In this document: positions 17,056-25,962 of the stretch, in pieces
Layout: each line of letters starts with the position of its first letter
Numbering within the stretch: the first letter of the stretch is position 1
Assembly (NCBI RefSeq): GCF_003671495.1
Contig: NZ_RCHN01000023.1
Location: 1-64,000 of the forward strand
Direction of reading: 5' to 3'
Length of the DNA: 64,000 nt
Origin: Ketobacter sp.
Lineage (GTDB): Bacteria; Pseudomonadota; Gammaproteobacteria; Pseudomonadales; Ketobacteraceae
Position numbers and translations under genes: made by a program
Notes under the pieces: generated by a model
What the model was told of the DNA's origin: nothing
Seen by the model: the letters and a program-made list of their open reading frames with translations, nothing else
Databases searched by the model: none

Positions 17056-17649
17056 TTATTGTTTGGCGTCATCCACGCACTGTTGTAACCATTGATTGAG
17101 CCGTTTGACTTCCTGTTTGAGGAATTTCTCATCCTGAAAAGCGCTGGCCAGGGTGGCCACGCCCTGACTGCGTCCGAGCACATGCATGGCCAGCTCGTCG
17201 GCATCCTGTTTGCGCCCCATGGCCTGAAACTGTTGCCGCAGCCAGGTACGGAACAGGGTGAATACCGCGTTGGCCTGGTCCAGGGCGTGGTGGTTCAGTT
17301 TTGCCAGTTCGGTGGTGAGGGTGCCCACGGGGCAGCCGTACAAAAGAATCCTGGCCTGATTGGCGATCAAAATATGAATAAAGCAACGGATGCGATCCTG
17401 GGGCTGGGCGCCCTGCTGTTCCCACTGCTGCAGCAAGGCTTGGGTGTTGCGAAGGCGCTGGTCGATGACCGCTTCCAGCAGGTCGTCCTTGGTTTTGAAA
17501 TGGTAATAGAAGTTGCCCCGTGACAGATTCACCGTGGCGGCGATGTCCGCGAAGGAAGTGCTGTCAAAGCCCTGTTCGTAGAACAGCTGGTCCGCCGCAT
17601 CGACAATCTGCTCACGGGTGGTTCTGCTGGCGGAGGATGCTGTGCTCAT
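17056..17649 (-). CDS. TetR family transcriptional regulator
   Basis: The 197-residue protein has an N-terminal helix-turn-helix (residues 10-55, with FYEQGFDSTSFADIAATVNLSRGNFYYHFKTK split over helices 2-4) typical of TetR/AcrR repressors. The C-terminal ligand domain contains a Cys in LLYGCPVGTL, a segment seen in the TetR subgroup with a C-terminal TetR_C domain near reductase or electrophile-response genes. It is cotranscribed with yciI. Two palindromes lie 48 and 80 bp upstream of its start codon, so autoregulation is likely. The inducer is unknown. Confidence 0.9.
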   Translation of the reverse strand: MSTASSASRTTREQIVDAADQLFYEQGFDSTSFADIAATVNLSRGNFYYHFKTKDDLLEAVIDQRLRNTQALLQQWEQQGAQPQDRIRCFIHILIANQARILLYGCPVGTLTTELAKLNHHALDQANAVFTLFRTWLRQQFQAMGRKQDADELAMHVLGRSQGVATLASAFQDEKFLKQEVKRLNQWLQQCVDDAKQ

Positions 17650-17696
17650 AAACAGTTGTGCTCTCAGGGTGTTAGCTACTCAGGAATCTGGCGTGT

Positions 17697-17714
17697 CTAG
17701 GTCATTTGTCCTAG
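17697..17714. promoter_or_regulatory. Imperfect operator palindrome 1 for the TetR regulator
   Basis: CTAGGTCATTTGTCCTAG is an 18-bp palindrome with one mismatched pair. Its half site CTAGGNCA matches the half site of the second palindrome. It is centred 33 bp, about three helical turns, from the second, so two dimers could bind the same DNA face. Confidence 0.65.
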
Positions 17715-17728
17715 CGTCGAGAGTGAAG

Positions 17729-17748
17729 CCTAGGACAAGCGTCCTAGG
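17729..17748. promoter_or_regulatory. Perfect operator palindrome 2 for the TetR regulator
   Basis: CCTAGGACAAGCGTCCTAGG is a perfect palindrome with 8-bp arms around AAGC. It lies between the TetR gene and the divergent NlpC/P60 gene, so it could control either or both. TetR repressors generally bind such 16-20-bp palindromes beside their own gene. Confidence 0.7.
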
Positions 17749-17812
17749 GCTGTCAAGAGGCTTGGGTTACCGGTAGCTTGGGGTGCAGGTCCAAGGTCGC
17801 TGGGGTTGAGGC

Positions 17813-17844
17813 TGTTTGTCCTGGGCTCGTGTTTGTCCTGGGCT
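17813..17844 (+). repeat. Tandem 15-bp direct repeat in front of the NlpC/P60 gene
   Basis: TGTTTGTCCTGGGCT occurs at 17813-17827 and again at 17830-17844, a 17-bp period. GTCCTRGG also resembles the arm of the TetR operator. A TATAGT -10-like hexamer overlaps the end of the second copy, so the repeat covers the expected promoter region and could be a binding array. Confidence 0.5.
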
Positions 17845-17863
17845 ATAGTGATAAGGTATGAAC

Positions 17864-18391
17864 ATGAGCACACTGCGACACTGGGTGGCACCCATGAGGC
17901 ATTCTCTTCCAACCTTGAATCCGGGCTGGCTGTTGCTGGTTCCGGCACTGTGGCTGGCCGCCTGCGCCAGCACGCCCACACCGACGTTGGTTAATCCGTC
18001 AGTGACGCTGCAGCGCCCGGCGGATGAGCGCAATCGCCTGCACCATCATTATCAGGCCTGGGCAGGCACGCCCCATCGCATGGGTGGCCTCAGTCGGCAG
18101 GGCATCGATTGCTCGGGGTTTGTCTATGTCACCTATCGGGACATCTACGGCCTGAACCTGCCCCGCTCCACGGACCAGCTGTGGGACATCGGCGAGGCGG
18201 TGGATCTGGAGCAGGTGCAGACCGGCGACCTGCTGATGTTCAAGACCGGGTTCAAACAGCGGCATGTGGGCATCTATGTGGGCGGCGGGGAGTTTATTCA
18301 TGCCTCCACCTCCAACGGGGTGATGTCCTCCAGCGTGCATGCCCCCTACTGGTCTGATGCCTATCGGGGCGCCCGCCGCCTGCTGCCGTAA
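17864..18391 (+). CDS. NlpC/P60 family lipoprotein, murein endopeptidase-like
   Basis: The roughly 175-residue protein carries a lipobox ALWLAAC near residue 35, so it should be acylated and anchored in the envelope. The mature domain is NlpC/P60 with the catalytic Cys in DCSGFVYV, the His in RHVGIYVGGG and the third polar residue in FIHAS, like the MepS/Spr family that cuts peptide cross-links in murein. The ATG at 17864 is preceded by AAGG at seven bases, and an in-frame ATG six bases upstream is also possible. The gene is divergent from the TetR regulator and convergent with a diguanylate cyclase. Confidence 0.88.
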   Translation: MSTLRHWVAPMRHSLPTLNPGWLLLVPALWLAACASTPTPTLVNPSVTLQRPADERNRLHHHYQAWAGTPHRMGGLSRQGIDCSGFVYVTYRDIYGLNLPRSTDQLWDIGEAVDLEQVQTGDLLMFKTGFKQRHVGIYVGGGEFIHASTSNGVMSSSVHAPYWSDAYRGARRLLP

Positions 18392-18412
18392 CGGCGCTTG
18401 TTGTGGTGTCTG

Positions 18413-19645
18413 TTATGACGCATCGGGGGTGCCAGGTGTGGGGTGTGAGTGCGGGGCGGCGGGCAGGTCTGCGTCGCAGGTCACGCAATTGCGGCCCCGG
18501 CTTTTGGAGGCGTAAAGCGCCTGGTCGGCCCGCTTCATCAGAAATTCCGGACTGTGTTCGTTGGGCAGGGTGGCGGTGCAACAGCCGATGCTGACGCTCA
18601 TGGTGCGTTGCATGGATTCCTGCCGGAATGGCATGTCGTGCACGGACTTGCGCAGGCTTTCCGCCAGGGTGCAGGCAGCGGCGGCATCCATGCCTGGCAG
18701 GATGGCGGCGAACTCCTCGCCTCCGATCCTGGCCACCGTATCCTGGGAGCGCAGCAGACTGCTCTGGATCATCATGGCCACATGTTTCAGGCAGCGATCC
18801 CCGGCCAGATGGCCATATTCATCGTTTACCGACTTGAAGTGATCAATGTCGATGATCAGCAGGGAAATGGGATACTCCAGGCGCGAGGCCCGATTGCATT
18901 CCTGTTTCAGGGTGGTTTCAAAGTAGCGTCGGTTGCGCAAGCCGGTGAGGGAATCGTTGTTGCTGAGTTCCGTCAGTTGCCGGGCCTGGTCCTGCAGTTT
19001 CAGGTTGCTGAGCACTGCCCGTTCGTATTCCCGCCGCGGTAAGCGGGTCAGGTGATACATGGCCACGCAATACACCAGCAGCACCAGGCCCAGTCCGTTG
19101 GGTTGTTCCGACAGGCCCAGCAACAAGGTCAGAATGGACGGGCCGTAGAGGGCGGTGAGGAACAGCCCCACGGTTTCCTTACGGATGGAGAGGTTGATCA
19201 GGGCGCCGGAGCTGAGGGCCAGGGTGGCGGTGATGATCAGTGAATAGTGTTCTTCAAACGGGGTGTTGAGCAGGGAGGACAACAGCACACTGGACCAGGT
19301 CAGGGCGCTGAGGGCGACCCCGGCGTCCACGAATAAAAACTGCCTGAGCTGGCGGAATTCGGCATATTCCACCCCCCGCTCCAACAGGCGGAAGCGCAAA
19401 TGGGTAATGAACGCTTCCACGATGAAGATCGCGATCACCAGCGTCAGCTTGGTGGGAGTGGCGTGCTTTACCAACATGGCGGCCCCAATCACCGCCCACA
19501 CCACCGGATAAAACAGAACGCCGGAGCGAATCCGGTTGCTCAGGTCGTGCAGGCGCTGCTGTTCCAGGGACGGATGCTGCGTGGACGCGATGGTGATCTG
19601 CGCCATGGCGCGCCAGCCGTTGAAAATGTCTTTAAAGCGGCCCAT
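18413..19645 (-). CDS. Membrane diguanylate cyclase (GGDEF)
   Basis: The 410-residue protein has six membrane segments over residues 40-195 (the first near GVLFYPVVWAVIGAAMLV), then a short helix and a GGDEF domain over about 225-390. The active motif GGEEF is intact. An RSQD sequence sits exactly five residues before it, which is the canonical inhibitory I-site for c-di-GMP feedback. It should make c-di-GMP at the inner membrane in response to an unknown membrane signal. The tail after KSRGRN is Pro/His-rich and unconserved. It is probably monocistronic. Confidence 0.92.
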   Translation of the reverse strand: MGRFKDIFNGWRAMAQITIASTQHPSLEQQRLHDLSNRIRSGVLFYPVVWAVIGAAMLVKHATPTKLTLVIAIFIVEAFITHLRFRLLERGVEYAEFRQLRQFLFVDAGVALSALTWSSVLLSSLLNTPFEEHYSLIITATLALSSGALINLSIRKETVGLFLTALYGPSILTLLLGLSEQPNGLGLVLLVYCVAMYHLTRLPRREYERAVLSNLKLQDQARQLTELSNNDSLTGLRNRRYFETTLKQECNRASRLEYPISLLIIDIDHFKSVNDEYGHLAGDRCLKHVAMMIQSSLLRSQDTVARIGGEEFAAILPGMDAAAACTLAESLRKSVHDMPFRQESMQRTMSVSIGCCTATLPNEHSPEFLMKRADQALYASKSRGRNCVTCDADLPAAPHSHPTPGTPDAS

Positions 19646-19945
19646 AGCCTCCTCGATGATTGGCCTGACCTCCCGCTAGCCGGAATGTCATATTGTTAAA
19701 CAAATACCACATTGTGCTCGCATAGTATGCGCTCATTCATGAATAACTGCTGAATATTTGTACAATTCAACAGGTAAAATGGTCGTATTGCCTAAAATCA
19801 TTTTTTGCACAGAGCACAATGATCGAGGTAGTTTCCTTAACAAAATAGGTTGGTCATCGCGTCGGGGCATGGCGTGGCGGCCCTTGCCCTCCCCGGCTTT
19901 GCCGGCGCACAATGAGGCCAACTCCATTGAATTCCGGTGGTTCCC
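19646..19945. other. Non-coding intergenic region, AT-rich
   Basis: About 300 bp between the diguanylate cyclase and a small exported protein hold no supported gene. The middle (19690-19840) is AT-rich. A GC hairpin CCGGCTTTGCCGG lies near 19894, with no U-tract after it. Promoters for both flanking genes must lie here, but I cannot place them with confidence. Confidence 0.5.
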
Positions 19946-20257
19946 ATGGTGAGCAAACCTGTGTGGTGGGTATGTTGCCTGGCCCTGAGTGGGCCCGTGA
20001 TGGCCGAAGCGCTCTGCGCCGACTATGACCTGTTCCAGGACCAGGGCTGGCAGTATCCCGAGGTGCAGGATGCCATGGATGCCTATCTGCGTGAGCACCG
20101 CATGCGGGCCAACTGGCTCAACCAGCCAGCCCCCCCGGACCAGATCGGCCGGGACTATTACGAGTGGCTCTGGCACAACAGCTTTGGCGCCCGCATGAAA
20201 TCCGAGGTGGTGCATCGCTTTTGCGGAACCGGTGGGGCGGAAGTAGAGCGTCAATAG
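19946..20257 (+). CDS. Small exported protein of unknown function
   Basis: The 103-residue product has a good Sec signal peptide (MVSKPVWWVCCLALSGPVMA, cut before EALC). The roughly 80-residue acidic mature part is rich in Trp and Tyr and has two cysteines (EALC and HRFC) that could form a disulfide. I recognise no family. The ATG at 19946 was preferred to the alternative nine bases upstream because it gives a compact signal peptide. It is the first of two small plus-strand genes before a convergent porin-like gene. Confidence 0.6.
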   Translation: MVSKPVWWVCCLALSGPVMAEALCADYDLFQDQGWQYPEVQDAMDAYLREHRMRANWLNQPAPPDQIGRDYYEWLWHNSFGARMKSEVVHRFCGTGGAEVERQ

Positions 20258-20338
20258 ACGAAAGTATGATGACCGCCAGGTCGACTGCTGATAGCGTGAA
20301 ATCTGACAATAACCATTGCGATCTTTGCCTATCAGTCC

Positions 20339-20917
20339 ATGAAAGCACCCAAGCCGAATACCTATGTGTCGCTGATCGGGACCATCCTCATTATGTGGTT
20401 GATGGTGGGTTACGTGTACCTGCTGACCCCGCTGGACACCCTTCCTTCCGCGGCCGAGCGGCAACTGAGCCAGGAAAACCCACTGCCGGCCAAGGCGTTG
20501 CTGCACAGTACGGCCCGGGTGGGGGATGCCAGCCTGCAGCTGCTAACCGTGAAGCCCCAGTATCAGGCGAGGGAGCCCGTGGTGGTGGTGGCGCAGCTCA
20601 GCGGCGTGCCCCGGGATCAGGTGGAGACCACCCTGGCCAGCCTGTTGATCGAGGGTGATATTCAGGTGCTGGGCCCGATTGCGTTTGCCCGGCATTCGCT
20701 GTCCGGGGAATACATTGCCCGCATCACGGACAACCCGGCCACCGGTCTGCCCCTGGCGGCCGGTACTTACAAGGTGGTGGTACGGGTGGGAACCGATCTG
20801 GTGGCGGCGGTGCCATTCCAGGTGCAAGCGGAGACAGGGGAACTGGCCTGGCAGGGCAGGCCAGTAAGACAACCACTGAAAGCAGCGATTACGGATAGTA
20901 CTGGAATCCGATACTGA
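20339..20917 (+). CDS. Hypothetical membrane-anchored periplasmic protein
   Basis: The 192-residue protein has one N-terminal hydrophobic segment (residues 10-30, SLIGTILIMWLMVGYVYLL) and then a periplasmic beta-rich region. The SLSGEYIARITDNPATGLPLAAGTY stretch resembles an Ig-like or carboxypeptidase-regulatory-like fold, but this is not secure. Its last 29 bp overlap the convergent outer-membrane protein gene. No function is assigned. Confidence 0.65.
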   Translation: MKAPKPNTYVSLIGTILIMWLMVGYVYLLTPLDTLPSAAERQLSQENPLPAKALLHSTARVGDASLQLLTVKPQYQAREPVVVVAQLSGVPRDQVETTLASLLIEGDIQVLGPIAFARHSLSGEYIARITDNPATGLPLAAGTYKVVVRVGTDLVAAVPFQVQAETGELAWQGRPVRQPLKAAITDSTGIRY

Positions 20918-21431
20918 TCATCTGGGACTCTACATCCAATTCGTATTCTTTGTTTTCTGCATCTGGGAATACGGTGTAGTCCAGGGTAATGGCCATGGTT
21001 TCGTTTATGGACACCTGGCCTCCGACCCCATAGGAGAAGCCGTTCTTGCTGTACTCATCATTGTCGCTGTCTTCAAACGTGATGCGCGCCAGTCCGACTT
21101 TGGCGTACAGCTTGGCCGCGTCACCCAGAGGCAACAGGCCTTTCACGTCCAATCCGATCATGGTGTCTACTTCGGCGTCGATCTCAGTATCTTCAATGGT
21201 ATCTTTACCAAGACCCATACCCAGGTAGCCTTCGATGGCCAGGTTGGGGTTGAGCTCGCTGCCACCTTTCACGCGGAACGCGGTGGGCTGGCTATCGAAG
21301 CTACCGGAGAAGTAATCTGCGGTAAATTCCGCATCCACTTGGCCAATTTCGGCGCCGATGTAACCGGTCTCTGCCCACACAGAGGTGGCAGCAAGGCTGG
21401 TTAATGCGACGGTAGCAAACAGTTTTCTCAT
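20889..21431 (-). CDS. Outer membrane beta-barrel protein, OmpX/OmpA-like
   Basis: The 180-residue protein has a Sec signal (MRKLFATVALTSLAATSVWA) and alternating amphipathic strands. These include TGYIGAEIGQVDAEF, LAIEGYLGMGLG, AAKLYAKVGLARITFED, NGFSYGVGGQVSI and AITLDYTVF, ending in aromatic-rich FQYY. This is the profile of an eight-stranded outer-membrane beta-barrel. The loops are strongly acidic, in keeping with a marine-type surface. An AAGGAG ribosome-binding site precedes the ATG. Confidence 0.82.
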   Translation of the reverse strand: MRKLFATVALTSLAATSVWAETGYIGAEIGQVDAEFTADYFSGSFDSQPTAFRVKGGSELNPNLAIEGYLGMGLGKDTIEDTEIDAEVDTMIGLDVKGLLPLGDAAKLYAKVGLARITFEDSDNDEYSKNGFSYGVGGQVSINETMAITLDYTVFPDAENKEYELDVESQMISIGFQYYP

Positions 21432-21648
21432 GGAGACTCCTTATCGTTTTTTCTTGTTTCGTGGTGCAAGGCAGTTGGAACGCGGTGAGGCAGGTAGAAG
21501 CCGTGTCGCTCCCGGACTTGAGCAATCAGTTGGTCAAGGCTGTTTCCCAAATGCGATGAAGTTTAATTGTTGTTGGTGCTGGCCGTGGTCAGATCGATCC
21601 CCGGTCAGCACGGCTTAATAAATAGCCGATGAGCTAAGGTTGTGCAAC

Positions 21649-24600
21649 CTAATTGCGCAGGTATTTTTCCAGTGGCACGTCGTCCAATTGCTCCGGTTGC
21701 AGGTAGCGTTGTGCGTAGTCCCGATACACGCCACTGCTGAGGAACAGCTTGAATACATCCCGGTCGATATCACCACTTTCCACCATGCGATGCAGGATGG
21801 CGATGGATTCACTGACCGGTTTGGGAGGCTTGTAGGGGCGGTCCGCTGCGGTTAGCGCTTCAAAAATATCCGCGACCGCCATAATGCGTTCCGGAATGGA
21901 GAGCTGTTGCGCTTTCAGTTTGCGGGGGTAGCCTGTGCCTTTGAGGGTCTCATGATGGGTGGATGCGTAGCGGGGAACGTTGGCCAGCTCCGGTGGCAAG
22001 GGCAAGGCGTCGAGCATGCGGATGGTGCCGATCATGTGCTCCTGAATTTTGAAGCGGTCTTCCCGCGTGAGGGTGCCGCGGGCGACGGAAAGATTATACA
22101 CCTCCCCCAGGTTATACAGGTGCTCAGGGATTTCCATATTGATGTGCAGGTGCTCGGCAAAGCGTTTGGGTTGGTGATGGGGGATGATGTGTTGGGGTTT
22201 ATCCGCCAATAAGGTTTCAGTAGCCGGCAGAGTGGCTGGGGCCTCCGGCTGGCGCATGGCTTCCAGTGGCGACAACCCCAGGCGGTCGTCAAAATGCCGT
22301 TGCCAGCGGATCATGGCGATTTCGCCCAGCCGTTGCAATTGCTCCTGCGTCACAAACTCCCCACCCTGATTCAGTTGGGCCACAAATTCAAAGTCGCTCT
22401 GCAGTTGCTGGCGTTTGTGTTCCAGCTGCTTGCGCAAAGCGGGTTCCCGGCTTGGGTCTTCCAACAGGGCCTGCAGGTACTGGATCTCGGCATCCCGCCA
22501 CAGCACTTCAAAACGGGTGCGAATTTCGTGGATGCGATTGTAGATGGTTTCCAGTTTGCTGCCTTTGTCCACCACGTGCTCCGGCGTGGTGATCTTGCCG
22601 CAGTCGTGCAGCCAGGCGCCGATGCGGAATTCCCGGTATTCATCCTCATCGCGAAAACGGAACTGGTCGAACGGGGGTTGCTGGCTGTTTTCGGCAGCGG
22701 CCACCAGCATCAGGGCCAGTTCCGGCACCCGTGCGCAGTGGCCGGCGGTGTAAGGTGATTTCTCATCAATGGCCTGGGCAATCAACTGAATCAGGGATTC
22801 CATCAGGGCGCGTTGCGCCTGTTCGTGTTGCTTGATGGTGGCAGCCATATCCACGATGGAGCGGGACAATTCATAAATCTCGATGATGCTGCTGTCGTGA
22901 AATGCCACGTCATCATAACGCCGGTGTTTGATGTGATCGTTCTCGATGGCGAGGCGTTTGATGGGACGCACAATGGGGGCGGCGAACAGCCAGATGAACG
23001 GCAATAACAGAATCAGGCAGAAGGCGGTAATGGCAACGGACAGGGTGACCTTCTGCATGCTGGGGGCAAGCAGTTCACGGGTGGGAATCACCACTGCGAA
23101 CAGATCGCTGTGGGCGGATTCCGGGTTGATGGCCGCCTTGTACACAAAGTGCGGGCGCCCCTTGATACTGATTTCGTGCAGGTGATCAAGAATGCCGGTG
23201 CTGGGGGCGAGCAGTTGCGGGTAGGGCACGGTGGTCTTGGGTTGGGTGGCGGCCGCGGCGGTTGGTGTTACGAACCATTTTTTTCGCAGATAGCTCACCT
23301 GGTATTCTTCCAGCTGTGACAACGCCTGGTTGAGGATGTTCACCAAATGTGGGTGCCGGTTGCTCACCAGAAAGTGCATTTCATTGGGGATGCGGTCGGT
23401 TTTTGGATTCAGGTTCTCGTGAAACTGCAGTTGATCCAGGTAGTAGTGGTCGGCGGTGTAGTGCAACACCGGGGCGGCATCCAGGGTCGCAAACGCGTTG
23501 CCGTCCAGTACCGCATTGAGGGCGGCAATGGGATTGGCCACCAGCAGCAGATCGATGTCCGGATAGTGTTGCTGCAGTACATCAATCACCGACCAGCTGG
23601 CGGGAATGGCCAGTGTTTTGTGTTGCAGCTGGGCCACGGAGGTGATCGGCGCCTGGCCGGGCCGCGTGACCACGGCATAGGGCAGGCTGACGAAACTGTT
23701 GCTGAGTAACCCCAGTTGCTGGTTGGCGGGATTGCTGTAAATGGGCTGCAGGATGTCCAGTTCGCCGGACTGGAACAGGTCCATCAGTTGCGACCAGGTA
23801 TAGCCGTTGATGAATTCGAGCTGCAGCCCGGTCATGTTGGCGATCATGCGCAACAGATCCACCGAATACCCCAGGGGCTGCGCCGACACGGCGTAATCAA
23901 TGGGGGGCCAGTCCAGTTCGTTGGAAACGCGGATCTTGCCTACCGACTGGACAAACTCCGCTTGCGCGGTGGAGAGTTCAATGGGGGGCGCGTAAGGCAG
24001 GCTTTCAATGGCCGGGCGGGTGCGGTTGGAGGAGATCAATTCACCACTGGGTTGGTACAGGAAAACCTCTGACCCGCTGTTGCCGGTCTGGGCTTTCAGA
24101 AACCCCGCCAGGGACGAAAGGGTGATGTCCACGGCCAGCACCGCATGGCCCGCGCTGGTGCGCATGGAATAGGACTGCCCCGGTGCCTGCAGATGCTGGA
24201 ACAGGTAGGGATCGGTTTTGAACACGGTATCCGGGCGGGCGCTGGTGTACCAGGGGCGCACCCGCGGGTCATAATCGCTGGGCTCGCTGTGGCGGACCCG
24301 CAGTTGCAGTTGGTCGTTGTAGTATTCCAGTATGCGTTGGCGCCCGGCGCCCTGCCCCTGCATGCGGATCACGATCCAGCGGTCTTCCGGAATGGCTTTC
24401 AATTGGCGGCGGGCGGTATTGCTGCTGTTGAGGTTGACCACTTCAAAGAAGTCGCCGTTGTCCAGCCCCAGATAGATGGCGTAGAACAGGCGGTTGTTTT
24501 CCATGATGTCGGCGAACAGGCCCAGGCTGTCCGGGTTGATTCGCCCATTGTGCAGAATCTGGGGATGCTTGGCCAGAATGCGGGCCAGGTGGAAGGCATT

Positions 24601-24807
24601 GGTGTCGATGGAGTTGAGAAAATTGCGGGTGCTTTCCGCATTGCTCTGGTACTTGGCTACGGCGGTTTCGATGGCCATGGCACGGCTGAAATAGTATTGC
24701 AGGCCGATGGCGATCAGCGCGGTGAGGGTGGTGGCCAGGGCAAACACCGCCACCACAGTGAGGCGGATGGAGAAACGCAGGCCATTACGCTGGATCTGGA
24801 TGGTCAA
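21649..24807 (-). CDS. Cache / solute-binding / HAMP / HD-GYP c-di-GMP phosphodiesterase sensor
   Basis: The 1052-residue membrane protein has a first helix near residues 12-35 and a periplasmic Cache-like region (about 40-270, with VRPWYTSARPDTVFKTDPY). A complete SBP_bac_3-type solute-binding domain follows (about 275-515), then a second helix near 590-615, a HAMP-like linker and an HD-GYP domain. The metal and GYP motifs are intact: AWLHDCGK and HHETLKGTGYP. It should hydrolyse c-di-GMP under control of a periplasmic ligand, perhaps an amino acid. A 130-residue insert with coiled-coil character separates HDCGK from the rest of the domain. TTG 24807 was chosen because GGAG precedes it and a TATAGT promoter-like hexamer lies inside the longer frame. 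ATG 24909 would add 34 residues. Confidence 0.85.
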   Translation of the reverse strand: MTIQIQRNGLRFSIRLTVVAVFALATTLTALIAIGLQYYFSRAMAIETAVAKYQSNAESTRNFLNSIDTNAFHLARILAKHPQILHNGRINPDSLGLFADIMENNRLFYAIYLGLDNGDFFEVVNLNSSNTARRQLKAIPEDRWIVIRMQGQGAGRQRILEYYNDQLQLRVRHSEPSDYDPRVRPWYTSARPDTVFKTDPYLFQHLQAPGQSYSMRTSAGHAVLAVDITLSSLAGFLKAQTGNSGSEVFLYQPSGELISSNRTRPAIESLPYAPPIELSTAQAEFVQSVGKIRVSNELDWPPIDYAVSAQPLGYSVDLLRMIANMTGLQLEFINGYTWSQLMDLFQSGELDILQPIYSNPANQQLGLLSNSFVSLPYAVVTRPGQAPITSVAQLQHKTLAIPASWSVIDVLQQHYPDIDLLLVANPIAALNAVLDGNAFATLDAAPVLHYTADHYYLDQLQFHENLNPKTDRIPNEMHFLVSNRHPHLVNILNQALSQLEEYQVSYLRKKWFVTPTAAAATQPKTTVPYPQLLAPSTGILDHLHEISIKGRPHFVYKAAINPESAHSDLFAVVIPTRELLAPSMQKVTLSVAITAFCLILLLPFIWLFAAPIVRPIKRLAIENDHIKHRRYDDVAFHDSSIIEIYELSRSIVDMAATIKQHEQAQRALMESLIQLIAQAIDEKSPYTAGHCARVPELALMLVAAAENSQQPPFDQFRFRDEDEYREFRIGAWLHDCGKITTPEHVVDKGSKLETIYNRIHEIRTRFEVLWRDAEIQYLQALLEDPSREPALRKQLEHKRQQLQSDFEFVAQLNQGGEFVTQEQLQRLGEIAMIRWQRHFDDRLGLSPLEAMRQPEAPATLPATETLLADKPQHIIPHHQPKRFAEHLHINMEIPEHLYNLGEVYNLSVARGTLTREDRFKIQEHMIGTIRMLDALPLPPELANVPRYASTHHETLKGTGYPRKLKAQQLSIPERIMAVADIFEALTAADRPYKPPKPVSESIAILHRMVESGDIDRDVFKLFLSSGVYRDYAQRYLQPEQLDDVPLEKYLRN

Positions 24808-24992
24808 TGGAACCGTGCTCCGTTCAGGAAACCTATTTGCGTTAGTCTTGGCACTATAACAGCCTTCCACCGGGTTTATCGAATTTTCCCGCCTGCCATG
24901 ACCGGGCAAATCTGCTATGTTAGGGCCGACTATTCAGGAGCATTCAGGATTGCTCAGGACCGCGTTTGTTGGCCAATAGAGGGAAAATATTT

Positions 24993-25910
24993 GTGTCTGA
25001 TTTGATTTTGCATCATTACGCGCTTTCACCATTCTCAGAAAAAGTTCGTGCCATGCTGGGGTACACCAACCTGCCCTGGCAATCCGCCATCACCCGGGAG
25101 ATGCCACCCAGGCCGGTGTTGGCCACCCTGGCCGGAGGTTACCGTAAAATCCCGGTGGCCCAGTGCGGCGCGGATATCTTCTGTGATACCGCCACCATCT
25201 CCACCGAGATCGCCATTCGATCCGGCAAGCCGGAACTGGCGCGACAAAATTGCAGCGACGAAGTGAACCAGTTTATCGCCTATGTGGAGCTGGAGGTGTT
25301 CTTTGCCTCGGTATTGTCTTCGGCATCCTGGGCCCTGAACAAGAAAGTATTGAAAACCCTGTCCATCCTGGACTTGTTCAAGTTCTTCGCGGATCGTATC
25401 CGTATGGGGCGCAATGCATCGATTCCCATGGTGAAGCCCGGTGAGGCGCCCGCTATTCTGAAGCGCCATCTGCAGGACATGGAATCCCGTCTGCAGCAGG
25501 ATTTTCTGTTCGGTGATACACCCAATGTGGCGGATTTTGCGGCCTATCACAGCCTGTGGATGGTACGGGATGCCGGTGAGAAAAAATACGTGCGGCCCTA
25601 TCCCGGGGTCAATGGGTGGATGGATCGCATCAAGGCGTTCGGCGAGGGCCAGCGCACTGAAATCACGGCGGAGCAGACGTTGCAGATCGCCAAGAGCAGC
25701 GAACCCAGACCCATTACGGATGCAGAAAAGCAGGATGAGCTGATCGGCACCCGGGTCAGCATTGCACCGGCGGATTACGCTCAGGATGCCAGTGTGGGTG
25801 AGCTGGTAGGCAGCTCGGCCAATCGCTGGATCATTGCCCGGGACGATCCCAAAGTGGGTCGGGTGCATGTTCATTTTCCCAAGCAGGGTTTCAGTATTGT
25901 GGGTCAATAA
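24993..25910 (+). CDS. Glutathione S-transferase family protein
   Basis: The 305-residue protein has an N-terminal thioredoxin-like GST domain (LHHYALSPFSEKVRAMLGY and the cis-Pro region YRKIPVAQCG). A helical C-terminal domain follows, with LFGDTPNVADFAAYHSLW, the usual N-capping box and hydrophobic staple. An additional tail of about 70 residues with a beta-rich end (RVHVHFPKQGFSIVGQ) is less common. The GTG start is set by GAGGG at nine bases. The catalytic Ser is probably Ser12. It is divergent from the HD-GYP sensor gene, and its substrate is unknown. Confidence 0.85.
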   Translation: MSDLILHHYALSPFSEKVRAMLGYTNLPWQSAITREMPPRPVLATLAGGYRKIPVAQCGADIFCDTATISTEIAIRSGKPELARQNCSDEVNQFIAYVELEVFFASVLSSASWALNKKVLKTLSILDLFKFFADRIRMGRNASIPMVKPGEAPAILKRHLQDMESRLQQDFLFGDTPNVADFAAYHSLWMVRDAGEKKYVRPYPGVNGWMDRIKAFGEGQRTEITAEQTLQIAKSSEPRPITDAEKQDELIGTRVSIAPADYAQDASVGELVGSSANRWIIARDDPKVGRVHVHFPKQGFSIVGQ

Positions 25911-25917
25911 GGGTGCT

Positions 25918-25944
25918 AAAAAAAGGGCCCCGTTACCGGGGCCC
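25918..25944 (-). terminator. Rho-independent terminator for the phytase-like gene
   Basis: GGGCCCCG at 25925-25932 and CGGGGCCC at 25937-25944 form a perfect 8-bp stem with a TTAC loop. On the minus strand it is followed by seven T residues (25924-25918), so it ends transcription of the gene at 25963-28227. Confidence 0.9.
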
Positions 25945-25962
25945 TCACGTCGGCAGGAAACC

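Noticed and set aside
19758-19952. 64-codon frame in the AT-rich gap before the small exported protein
   Set aside because: It overlaps the start of the better-supported gene with a signal peptide, and its composition changes midway as in non-coding DNA.
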